A stretch of DNA of 44,828 nucleotides from Spirochaetaceae bacterium. GTDB lineage: Bacteria > Spirochaetota > Spirochaetia > DSM-27196 > PWMO01. Location of the stretch: the NCBI GenBank assembly GCA_007693325.1, contig REDW01000128.1:1-44828 (forward strand), read 5' to 3'. How positions within the stretch are numbered: the first letter of the stretch is position 1; the number at the start of each line of letters is the position of its first letter. Below are positions 16,267 to 23,405 of this stretch, piece by piece. Position numbers and translations under genes: made by a program. The notes below the pieces were generated by a model, which saw only the letters and a list, made by a program, of their open reading frames with translations, made no database searches and was not told where the DNA came from.

Positions 16267-17433
16267 CTATGTACACGGTTGAAACAGCGCAACTCCCTGT
16301 GAGTCGACTGCGGCGGTGCGCACAATATCCCACTTATGCTGCCGGAACCAGTTGATGAACTCTCCGGCGCAGCGGTAGCCGGCCGCGTCTGCCACGCCGG
16401 AACTCACACGCAGAATCGAGAACAGGTCGTCCATGGAGCTGTTCCGGCTGTCCTCTGGATCGCGGTACAATACCGCGAGCTCTGCGCCAAGTCCCCATCG
16501 GCGTACGGTTGCATTGTCCACCAGCGTGTAGGCGTGCTCGCCGGCGGCCTGCTGCAGCAGAGCACGATTTCCGCTGCCGCGGCAGTTGCGGTACCACCGC
16601 GGTTGCGGGCTCACGCCTGCAGCGTTCCACAACGCCTGCTCGCGGATATGAGTGCCGGAGAAGTCACTTCGACTGATGAACCCTGTCCCGCTGCGCGCAA
16701 CGCGCCGCATCGCCTCCAACGGGTCGCCCGCGCCGGCTGCCTCGCCAACTGCCGCCGGATCAGACCGCGGGCCAACGATCACGAAACGGCTGCGCATCAT
16801 CGGAATGACGGTCTCGCCCCAGCCCTGTTCTACAAAGGCGTGTTCCAGTTCGGGGGCGTGGGTCAGCGCCAGGTCTATCCGGCCGCTCTTGGAGAGTTCC
16901 AGTGCAGCACCGCTGCCCGCAGCAACGTGTCCCAGCCGCACCCCTGTCTCGGCGTAGAACGCCTGGGCGATTGTGTCGATCAGCCCGGTCTCAACCGACT
17001 CCAGAGTAGCCGCCACGAAGAGCAGCGGCACGCTTTCGGCGCGTCCACGCGGGGTATTGGGCCGGTCCACGCCGGCTGCCGCCGCAGTAACGGCCGCCTG
17101 CGGGTCGCTACGCAGGCTCTCATCGACCCTCGCGCTGATCTGCGTCAACTCGCGCCGCACGGCGTCTCCGTAATCAGTCAGTCGGCTACCCCCGCCGGCT
17201 GCACCACCAACGGTGGTGTCGACCAGCCGCGCGCCGAGCTGTAGTGTGGCAGCCGCCACCACCCCCCAGGCGTGGCGATACGAGTGGCCGAGACGGCGCG
17301 CGGCCGCACTCAGCGACTCACCGCGCGAGATTCCGTCCAGCAGATCGCGCAGGGTAGCGGCCGAGAGCTCCCCGGAGTGCAATTGCAGCCGTAATTCGGC
17401 GCGGACGTGCTGTGCCAGTTCACCGGACACCAC
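16267..17433 (-). CDS. ModE-type HTH fused to a TupA-like binding domain; tungstate-responsive regulator (predicted)
   Basis: A 388-residue protein without signal peptide or membrane segment. Residues about 10-105 match the ModE N-terminal winged helix: SLSAAARRLGHSYRHAWGVV and, after a glycine-rich wing, SRLTDYGDAVRRE. Instead of ModE's Mop/TOBE domain, residues about 130-388 form a TupA-like domain: LLFVAATLESVETG where TupA has TTTSTENSG, ALTHAPELEHAFVEQGWG, FISRSDFSGTHIREQALW and HAYTLVDNAT. It probably binds tungstate or molybdate in the cytosol and represses the tup operon it heads. The start is GTG with GGAG five bases upstream. A ModE-like palindrome overlaps its promoter. Ligand and direction of control are inferred. 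Confidence 0.85.
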   Translation of the reverse strand: MVSGELAQHVRAELRLQLHSGELSAATLRDLLDGISRGESLSAAARRLGHSYRHAWGVVAAATLQLGARLVDTTVGGAAGGGSRLTDYGDAVRRELTQISARVDESLRSDPQAAVTAAAAGVDRPNTPRGRAESVPLLFVAATLESVETGLIDTIAQAFYAETGVRLGHVAAGSGAALELSKSGRIDLALTHAPELEHAFVEQGWGETVIPMMRSRFVIVGPRSDPAAVGEAAGAGDPLEAMRRVARSGTGFISRSDFSGTHIREQALWNAAGVSPQPRWYRNCRGSGNRALLQQAAGEHAYTLVDNATVRRWGLGAELAVLYRDPEDSRNSSMDDLFSILRVSSGVADAAGYRCAGEFINWFRQHKWDIVRTAAVDSQGVALFQPCT

Positions 17434-17523
17434 GGTAACTCCAGCGCAAAGAGTTTGACCCTGGTGAGACTCCTATTACCATTCTCATCCGTTCCTCCCG
17501 TTCCTCGGCAACGTACCGTGCGC

Positions 17524-17552
17524 ATCATACCAGCTCTGATATCGTTATGCAA
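17524..17552 (-). promoter_or_regulatory. Predicted promoter of the regulator-tupABC operon
   Basis: On the minus strand TTGCAT (17552-17547), a 17-base spacer and TATGAT (17529-17524) preceded by TGG (extended -10) form a likely promoter about 90 bases before the GTG start. The -35 lies inside the palindrome at 17541-17568. Confidence 0.55.
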
Positions 17553-17568
17553 TCGTTAACATAACGCT
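17541..17568. promoter_or_regulatory. ModE-like operator
   Basis: ATCGTTATG (17541-17549) and CATAACGCT (17560-17568) form an inverted repeat matching at eight of nine positions (CGTTATG/CATAACG is perfect). The layout resembles the E. coli ModE site, which has ATCG-TATA-type arms and a central gap. It lies between the divergent regulator and radical SAM genes and covers the -35 of the tup operon. It is therefore the natural target of the ModE-HTH regulator encoded alongside. Confidence 0.65.
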
Positions 17569-17635
17569 GAGCAGAATACCGCTTGCGACCGCGCTCTGCC
17601 GGCTATGCCGGCGTATTTGACCGTCCGAGTAATAT

Positions 17636-18808
17636 ATGATAGTGTTCACCCAAGGTATTGACGTGAGCTACCATAACACCACCCCTTCCCGGGAGGTCTA
17701 TCCCTTCTCCGGCGGGGAGCTTGTGCTGTACAAGAGCGACAAACTCGAGAAACTCTACATCGAGCTTACCAGTCGCTGTAATTTCAGCTGCCGCATGTGT
17801 TTTCGCAACAACTTCAGTGCCGAGTTCGGCAGCATGCCTGACCGGGTGCTGGACGCGCTGCTGCAACAGATCGGCTCGCTGCCGCACCTCAAGGCGGCGC
17901 TGATCGGCGGAATTGGCGAGCCGCTGCTGCATCCGCGCCTCCGCGAGGTTGTGACGGCACTTAAACAGCGCGGCACCGTTGTAGACGTGCAGACAAACGG
18001 TGTACTGCTGGATGACGAGCTTATCGATTTCCTGCTGCAGCAGGAAATCGACCGAATCGTCACCAGCTACGAGTGTGGTGCGGTCGGCCACGTGCAGGCC
18101 ACCGGACTGAAGACCACCATCAGCAAGATAGCCAAACGCCGGCGCGCCCACCGCGGCGGCAACTCGCGCGCCAATCATCCGCGTATCACACTTGAATGGA
18201 TCCTCACCGCCGACACGCTTGACCGGCTGTCCAGCGAAGCCAGAGAGATGGTGGCGCTGGGTGTCAACGAGTTCATCCTCTCCAACCTGCTGCCGATGGA
18301 AGAATCGATGGCGGCAGATTCCCTGATCTTCAGCCGGCACACCGGCAGACAGAACCGTGTAGCGTGGAAGAACCAGGGAGACATCCTGGAGCCGTTCATC
18401 GACGCGTTGCGTTACCGGGCCAAGGTCCAACGCCCGGAGTTCCACCTGCGTACAGAACGCCGCTGCAGCTTCGTGGACAACAACGCGGCCGTCATCCGTC
18501 ACGACGGTGAGGTCGCTCCGTGCTACCGCCTGTTGCACGAGAGCCGCGAGTACTACCAGGGGCGCTGGCGCGCCGTGATGCCGCAGTCATACGGCAACAT
18601 CGCCGACAGCGCTGTCAACGAGATCTGGAACAGCCGCGATTACTTGTGGTTTCGCCATCAGGTGGGCAACAAGCTCTACCCTTCGTGTCCCGATTGCGAA
18701 CTGCGCGACGGTTGCGACTACCTTGCCGATACTACCGCCGATTGCTACGCCAACAGTCCCTCGTGTGCAGACTGCCTGTGGGACCGCCAGATTCTGATCT
18801 GCCCTTAG
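17636..18808 (+). CDS. Radical SAM maturase of a tungsten-cofactor oxidoreductase
   Basis: A 390-residue radical SAM/SPASM protein. The CNFSCRMC motif (CxxxCxxC, about residues 49-56) binds the SAM cluster. The C-terminal part has CSF...CYR, CPDCELRDGC and CADCLWDRQILICP, a SPASM-like set that ends in the CLW-x-CP tail typical of maturases encoded beside aldehyde ferredoxin oxidoreductases. The oxidoreductase gene follows it. The exact chemistry of this maturase family is not established to my knowledge. Start: ATG 17636 has no Shine-Dalgarno, whereas the in-frame GTG at 17663 (codon 10) has AAGG seven bases upstream and may be the true start. The tup operator lies about 70-95 bases upstream. 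Confidence 0.87.
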   Translation: MIVFTQGIDVSYHNTTPSREVYPFSGGELVLYKSDKLEKLYIELTSRCNFSCRMCFRNNFSAEFGSMPDRVLDALLQQIGSLPHLKAALIGGIGEPLLHPRLREVVTALKQRGTVVDVQTNGVLLDDELIDFLLQQEIDRIVTSYECGAVGHVQATGLKTTISKIAKRRRAHRGGNSRANHPRITLEWILTADTLDRLSSEAREMVALGVNEFILSNLLPMEESMAADSLIFSRHTGRQNRVAWKNQGDILEPFIDALRYRAKVQRPEFHLRTERRCSFVDNNAAVIRHDGEVAPCYRLLHESREYYQGRWRAVMPQSYGNIADSAVNEIWNSRDYLWFRHQVGNKLYPSCPDCELRDGCDYLADTTADCYANSPSCADCLWDRQILICP

Positions 18809-18813
18809 TTAGG

Positions 18814-19078
18814 AATCGATACAGCAGTTCGCATTTTGACCGTGTGGCGCCTCGGGCACCCTGGGCTGTCTGTCTGCAGCAGCGAAGCCAGGCGTCGCGT
18901 TTGTCTGCACGGAGTCGGTTGGCAGACCAGATACGGTGCGCCGCGCCCGAGAGTGCCCCTCGGAGCGTCTCCGCAGGCTTTGCGAGGACAAGCGAAGAGG
19001 GGCACTCTCGTGGCAGGCGCGCAGCCAAACGATGCCAACCGACTCCGTGCGGTCAAAACGAGAACCGCTGGAATCGAT
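18814..19078. repeat. About 264-base imperfect palindromic element
   Basis: Nested inverted repeats are centred near 18979. Outer arms: AATCGAT-aCAGC-aGTTC-TTTTGACCG (18814-18842) against its near complement (19050-19078). Middle arms: GCACGGAGTCGGTTGGCA (18907-18924) and its perfect complement (19033-19050). Inner arms: CGAGAGTGCCCCTC (18948-18961) and its perfect complement (18997-19010). The left arm holds about 63 extra bases (18843-18905) absent from the right arm. The centre has further small hairpins. No transposase or real ORF is present. It may be a non-autonomous mobile repeat, or a very strong terminator between the maturase and oxidoreductase genes. Confidence 0.75.
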
Positions 19079-19087
19079 AAATTTTTC

Positions 19088-19116
19088 TTGACGGCAGGAT
19101 ATATTCGTGGAATAAT
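19088..19116 (+). promoter_or_regulatory. Predicted promoter of the aldehyde oxidoreductase gene
   Basis: TTGACG (19088-19093) and AATAAT (19111-19116) with a 17-base spacer lie directly after the palindromic element. They would start a transcript near 19123 with a leader of about 150 bases that contains the riboswitch candidate. Confidence 0.6.
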
Positions 19117-19153
19117 CAGCTATTAGCGATCTCTGAAATCTGTTGTTGCTAAC

Positions 19154-19248
19154 GAGTGCTCCCGGTTGTGGTAGCGCTCTACGCAGGCAGATCGCCAGGG
19201 TTCGCGGGGAAACCCGTGGGCCTCCCGTAATGGAAAGGAGACATTCTC
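19154..19248 (+). ncRNA. Putative Moco-family riboswitch (Moco or Tuco RNA)
   Basis: The leader of the tungsten oxidoreductase gene can fold with an outer stem joining GAG-TG-CTCC (19154-19162) to GGAG-a-CA-tt-CTC (19237-19248). Inside are GTAG-cgct-CTAC, GGC-agat-cGCC, and a six-base stem CGCGGG-GAAA-CCCGTG (19203-19218) capped by a GNRA tetraloop and followed by GGCCTCCCG and GGAAAGGAGAC. To my recollection these GCCTCC/GGAAAGGAGAC blocks and the GNRA stem match the conserved core of the Moco RNA motif, which precedes molybdenum- and tungsten-cofactor genes. The GGAGG of the gene lies 12 bases downstream, so control of translation is plausible. Confidence 0.72.
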
Positions 19249-19272
19249 AAATTCATTTGTGGAGGTGTGCAC

Positions 19273-21075
19273 ATGGCGTTCATGGGTACCATGCTGAGAG
19301 TTAACCTGACTGACGGTACGATCAAGAAGGATCCTACCCCGATCGAACTGGCAAAGAAATACGTTGGTGGACGCGGACTGGCAACGCGGCTGCTGATGAA
19401 CGAGGTCGACCCCACCATAGATGCACTGTCACCGGACAACAAGCTGATCTTCGCTACCGGCCCGCTCAGCAACACCAATGCTCCAACCGGCGGTCGCTAC
19501 ATGGTGATCACCAAGGGCCCGTTGACCGGAGGCATCGCCTCCAGCAACTCCGGCGGAGAATGGGGTGCGTACCTCAAGAAGGCCGGCTACGACCTGGTAA
19601 TACTGGAAGGCAAGTCACCAAAGCCGGTCTATCTTTCGGTGATGGAAGACGACGTCCAGATCAAGGACGCCGCCCACGTCTGGGGCAAGCGCGTCCCCGA
19701 GACAACCGATACGCTGATCGCCGAATCCGGCCAGAAAAAAGCCAAGGTCAGCTGCATTGGGCCCGCCGGCGAGAATCTGGTCATGTTCGCCTCGATCATG
19801 AATGAGAAACATAGAGCGGCCGGCCGCACCGGGGTCGGCGCGGTGATGGGCAGCAAGAACCTTAAGGCGATTGTGGTGCACGGCAACAAGAAATCACCGA
19901 TTCCCGACCCCGACGCCTTTCGAGATCTAGTCAAAGGAAAGATTGCCACGATCAAGGCCAACGGCATTACCGGCGAGGGCTTGCCCAAACTGGGGACCAA
20001 GGTGCTGGACAACATCATAAACGAAAACGGCATGTACCCTTCGCGCAATTTCCAGGACGTTATGTACGACGGCACCTCACACATGTCCGGTGAAGCGCTG
20101 GTGGAAAAGGGCTACCTCAAGCGCAACAGTGGCTGCTACATGTGCCCAATAGCCTGCGCACGTAACGTTGAGCTGCCCAACGGGCGCAAAGGAGAGGGAC
20201 CTGAGTACGAGACCGGCTGGGCTTTCGGACCGCTGCTGGGCTTTCACGATCTGAACGTGATCTGTGATGCCAACTTCCTTTGCAACGATCTCGGCCTGGA
20301 CACAATCTCGGCCGGCGTGACCATCGCCTGCGCAATGGAGATGTATGAGAAGGGCTACATAAAGAAGGAAGAACTGGACAATGGACCGGAGCTCACCTTT
20401 GGCAATTCCGAAGCGCTGCCGTACTATCTGTATAAGATGGCCTACCGCGAAGGAATCGGAGACAAACTTGCCCAGGGTTCCTTCCGCTTTGCCACCAGTT
20501 ACGGCTGCCCGGAGTTCTCCATGACCTGCAAGAAGCAGGAGCTACCCGCCTACGACCCGCGGGGCGTTCAGGGTATGGGGATGTCCTACGCGGTAGGCAA
20601 CCGGGGCGGCGACCACGTACGCAGCTACCTCATCGCTCCAGAAATTCTCGGTTCACCGGAGAAACTGGACCCTCAGGCTGTCGAGGGCAAGATGCAGTGG
20701 TTGTTCATCTTCCAGAACCTGACTGCGGTGATCGACTCTTCGGGGCTCTGTCTATTCACCTCCTTTGCTCTCGGGGCCGATGACTACGCGGACATGCTCA
20801 ATGCCGCCACCGGTTTTGAACTGACCACCGCGCAGTGGCTTGAGGCCGGTGAACGCATCTGGAACATGGAACGCAACTTCAACCTCCTGGCAGGAATTGG
20901 CCCGGAAACCGATACGTTGCCCAGGCGGTTTTTTGACGAACCGGCGCAACGCGGCCCCAACAAGGGCAAGGTGCACCGGCTACCGGAGATGCTGCCCGAG
21001 TATTACCAGCTTCGCGGTTGGAACGCTGACGGCACCATGCCGCAGGCCAAACTCGAAGCCCTGGGTATTGAGTAG
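19273..21075 (+). CDS. aor: Tungsten-containing aldehyde ferredoxin oxidoreductase
   Basis: A 600-residue enzyme of the AOR family, which oxidises aldehydes to acids and passes electrons to ferredoxin using a tungsten bis-pyranopterin. Cluster ligands fall at Cys288, Cys291, Cys295 (CYMCPIAC) and Cys493 (DSSGLC), almost the same numbering as the Pyrococcus furiosus enzyme (288, 291, 295, 494 as I recall). Pterin motifs NDLGLDTISAG and DSSGLC are present, as is GRTGVGAVMGSKNLKA. The start is ATG 19273, seven bases after GGAGG (19261-19265); the GTG at 19267 is too close to it. It has its own promoter and riboswitch-like leader, is preceded by its maturase gene and followed by a MoaD gene. The aldehyde substrate is unknown. 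Confidence 0.95.
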   Translation: MAFMGTMLRVNLTDGTIKKDPTPIELAKKYVGGRGLATRLLMNEVDPTIDALSPDNKLIFATGPLSNTNAPTGGRYMVITKGPLTGGIASSNSGGEWGAYLKKAGYDLVILEGKSPKPVYLSVMEDDVQIKDAAHVWGKRVPETTDTLIAESGQKKAKVSCIGPAGENLVMFASIMNEKHRAAGRTGVGAVMGSKNLKAIVVHGNKKSPIPDPDAFRDLVKGKIATIKANGITGEGLPKLGTKVLDNIINENGMYPSRNFQDVMYDGTSHMSGEALVEKGYLKRNSGCYMCPIACARNVELPNGRKGEGPEYETGWAFGPLLGFHDLNVICDANFLCNDLGLDTISAGVTIACAMEMYEKGYIKKEELDNGPELTFGNSEALPYYLYKMAYREGIGDKLAQGSFRFATSYGCPEFSMTCKKQELPAYDPRGVQGMGMSYAVGNRGGDHVRSYLIAPEILGSPEKLDPQAVEGKMQWLFIFQNLTAVIDSSGLCLFTSFALGADDYADMLNAATGFELTTAQWLEAGERIWNMERNFNLLAGIGPETDTLPRRFFDEPAQRGPNKGKVHRLPEMLPEYYQLRGWNADGTMPQAKLEALGIE

Positions 21076-21083
21076 GACCTGCG

Positions 21084-21362
21084 ATGACGGTCAAGTTTTT
21101 TGCCACCCTCAAGCTCAAGCTTGGGGTGGCATCGGTAGAAGTCGACGCTGAGCCGGGGCTCAGCGTCGGCCAGGCGATAAAACGCGCCGAACAATCAACC
21201 GGGCGCTCTTTCTGGTCCGAAATCTTTGACCAGCAGGGTAAGACGTTCCCCGGAGGCATGGTTCTGCTGGACGGTGCCAACATTGCGCATCAGAATGGCG
21301 TCGACACACCGGTCGGAGATGCCGAGACAATTTCCGTCTTTCCGCCCGCCGGAGGCGGCTGA
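21084..21362 (+). CDS. MoaD/ThiS-family sulfur carrier linked to the tungsten enzyme
   Basis: A 92-residue beta-grasp protein ending in PPAGGG, the Gly-Gly tail that is adenylated by a MoeB-type E1 and then carries the thiocarboxylate for dithiolene formation. It begins eight bases after the oxidoreductase stop and is probably co-transcribed with it. A second MoaD is encoded at 25324, next to MoaE, so this copy may serve the tungsten cofactor specifically. The gene that converges on it from the other side encodes an E1-like protein, its likely partner. Confidence 0.87.
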   Translation: MTVKFFATLKLKLGVASVEVDAEPGLSVGQAIKRAEQSTGRSFWSEIFDQQGKTFPGGMVLLDGANIAHQNGVDTPVGDAETISVFPPAGGG

Positions 21363-21371
21363 ACCGGCGCT

Positions 21372-22130
21372 TCAACTCTGCAGCGTGATTATCTCGTGTT
21401 GCTGATGCATACCGTCAATCACCAGGATTCTTCCCACCAGCATTGCACCGGTTCCCGCGTCGCACCAGCGCACAAACTCAGCCACCTGTGCCGCAGCCAC
21501 CAGCGCTACAACGTGCGGCATTATCGGTTTGCCTTCGGCTTCCTGGTGCGCACGTTCATCAAAGCCCGGCCCGAAAACAGCGCGATAGCCCCCGCCGCCG
21601 GGCGCAAGGGTCGACACCTGACCAAACCAGCCCTCGGCGCCGCCGTGTATCAGCGGCAGCCCGCCGGCCGCAGCGGCATTCTGGTCACCGGCCTCACGCC
21701 CGGCTGTCCGGCTGCCTTCGGCAGCGTTCTGCAGCGCAGCCTCCAGCGCCGCACGTGCACCAAAGCTGTCGAGGCAATCAAAGCAGATATCGGCGTGCGG
21801 CAGCCGGCTGCTGCCGGTAATGCGTTCCTGCCGCACTTCGAGCTCAACGTCGGGATTTATCTCGTGCAGCCGCTGGCGTGCAACCTCCACCTTGGGCCGT
21901 CCCAGGTCGGCCGGCGTGTAGAGCACCTGCCGGTTGAGATCCGGCGCATCTATCACCCCGGGATCGCGGATAATCAGTGTGGCGATGCCCAGCCTGACCA
22001 GCAGCATGGCAACGTTGCAACCCAGACCGCCTGCACCGACCAGCAGAACACGTGCCGAACGCAGCCGCCGCATGCCCTGGTCACTCAAGAGCGGACGGTG
22101 ACGGGCGTATCGGTCATTGGTAGCTGTCAT
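21372..22130 (-). CDS. ThiF/MoeB/HesA-family E1-like adenylyltransferase
   Basis: A 252-residue protein with the E1 nucleotide-binding core: RYARHRPLL at the N-terminus, VLLVGAGGLGCNVAMLLVRLG (about residues 29-49), RDPGVIDAPDLNRQVLY with the conserved Asp and Arg, and DCLDSFGARAAL. It should adenylate the C-terminal glycine of a MoaD protein. I see no pair of CxxC zinc-ligand motifs, which many MoeB/ThiF proteins have, and the C-terminal region is short. A run of Ala, Gly and Glu near residues 138-160 interrupts the core and may be an insertion. It is convergent with the first moaD (nine bases between stops) and divergent from moeA. Confidence 0.83.
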   Translation of the reverse strand: MTATNDRYARHRPLLSDQGMRRLRSARVLLVGAGGLGCNVAMLLVRLGIATLIIRDPGVIDAPDLNRQVLYTPADLGRPKVEVARQRLHEINPDVELEVRQERITGSSRLPHADICFDCLDSFGARAALEAALQNAAEGSRTAGREAGDQNAAAAGGLPLIHGGAEGWFGQVSTLAPGGGGYRAVFGPGFDERAHQEAEGKPIMPHVVALVAAAQVAEFVRWCDAGTGAMLVGRILVIDGMHQQHEIITLQS

Positions 22131-22160
22131 GATTGAACTCTACTGCAGCACTAACCTACT

Positions 22161-22190
22161 TTACAAGCCGTACGGACCCGGTGTTATACT
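22161..22190 (+). promoter_or_regulatory. Predicted promoter of the moeA-moaA-moaC operon
   Basis: TTACAA (22161-22166) and TATACT (22185-22190) are separated by 18 bases and lie 19 bases before the moeA start. The leader would be very short, about ten bases. Confidence 0.5.
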
Positions 22191-22208
22191 CAGGCGCAGA
22201 GAGCCGCC

Positions 22209-23405
22209 ATGAAACCGCACACCAGTTTTCTGCCGCACCAAGCGCTTGAGAAAGTTCTGCACGGCGTAACGCCTCTGGCCGTGGAAGAGGTCACCCTCGA
22301 GCGGGCGTTGTACCGCGTGCTGGCAGAGCCTCTCGATGCCCGTCTGCAAGACCCGCGGTTCAACAAGTCTGCGGTTGACGGCATCGGCATCCGCGGCGAC
22401 GACGATTCACCGGTGTTTGAGGTGACGGCAGAGATTGCCGCTGGTGACGGAACCGCTCACCGCCTGCAGCGCGGCCAGGCGGTGCGCATCATGACCGGCG
22501 CACCGGTTCCGCCCGAGGTTTCCCGGGTAATCAAGCTCGAGAACTGCAGCTTTGACGGCAGTTGCGCGCGGGTGGTGCAACCGGAACGCATCAGCAACAT
22601 AGCAATGCAGGGTGAGAACATACGCGTGGGCCAGCCGCTGCTGTCACCGAGGCGATTACAGCCGCCGGACATCGGTGTGCTGGCGTCGCAGGGCTACCGC
22701 ACGCTATTGGTCCACCGAAAGCCGCGCGTAGCGGTCATTGCCACCGGCGACGAAATCTATCCCGCAGACGCCGAATTGCCGCCGGCGGGAATCTACGACA
22801 GCAACAGCCATCAGCTATCGGCGTTTGCCCGCGACGCGTACGCCGACGTTACCAATCTGGGCATTGTCGGGGACAGTCCGGACCGCATCCGCGCGGCGTT
22901 GCGCGAGGCCGTGTCCGCTCACGATGTGGTCATGCTCTCAGGAGGGGTCTCTATGGGAGATCTGGACTTTGTCCCCGAGGCGCTGTCAGAGATTGGTGCC
23001 GAAACCGTATTCCACGGCCTGGCGATGAAACCCGGCAGACCAACGCTCTACGCAGTTCTACACGACGCTGTGCGTGTCAGCCGCATTTTCGGCCTGCCGG
23101 GTAATCCGATTTCAACCGCTGTCCAGTTCGAGCTTCTGGTGCGGCCACTGATATGGGCGCTCGAGGGCGCCACGTATGTGCCGCGCGAAGCGTGGCTGCC
23201 GCTGCCGGACGGCTACAGGAGAGCAAACGCAGAGCGGCACGAGTTCCGGCCGGGTGTCTACCGCGATGGCAGCGTGGTACCTCTGGCGTACAAGGGTTCC
23301 GGGCACATAAGTGTGCTGGCAGAAGCCACACTGTTTTTTGCTATCGAGCCTGGAGTCCATTCAGTCGAACCGGGGAGTAAGGTGCATGTTCGATTCATTC
23401 GGTAG
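22209..23405 (+). CDS. moeA: Molybdopterin molybdenumtransferase
   Basis: A 398-residue MoeA protein that inserts molybdate or tungstate into adenylylated pyranopterin. Diagnostic segments: FNKSAVDGIGIRGDD, RIMTGAPVPPEVSRVIKLE, ATGDEIYPADAELPPAGIYD with NSHQL, SGGVSMGDLDFVPEAL, KPGRPTLYAV and GLPGNPISTAVQFELLVRP. Domain IV (about residues 330-398) ends in the usual small beta barrel. Tungsten users often carry more than one MoeA; only one is seen in this window. It heads a plus-strand operon with moaA, moaC, mobB, a small ORF, moaD and moaE. The Shine-Dalgarno is weak (AGAG). Its last 20 bases overlap moaA. Confidence 0.95.
   Translation: MKPHTSFLPHQALEKVLHGVTPLAVEEVTLERALYRVLAEPLDARLQDPRFNKSAVDGIGIRGDDDSPVFEVTAEIAAGDGTAHRLQRGQAVRIMTGAPVPPEVSRVIKLENCSFDGSCARVVQPERISNIAMQGENIRVGQPLLSPRRLQPPDIGVLASQGYRTLLVHRKPRVAVIATGDEIYPADAELPPAGIYDSNSHQLSAFARDAYADVTNLGIVGDSPDRIRAALREAVSAHDVVMLSGGVSMGDLDFVPEALSEIGAETVFHGLAMKPGRPTLYAVLHDAVRVSRIFGLPGNPISTAVQFELLVRPLIWALEGATYVPREAWLPLPDGYRRANAERHEFRPGVYRDGSVVPLAYKGSGHISVLAEATLFFAIEPGVHSVEPGSKVHVRFIR

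Noticed and set aside
18814-19078. Integron attC site
   Set aside because: The element is long and palindromic, but I could not find a proper GTTRRRY/RYYYAAC pair at its ends and there is no integrase.
18732-19126. Several short open frames on both strands around the palindrome
   Set aside because: They resemble one another only because the DNA is a near-palindrome; none has a start signal or family similarity.
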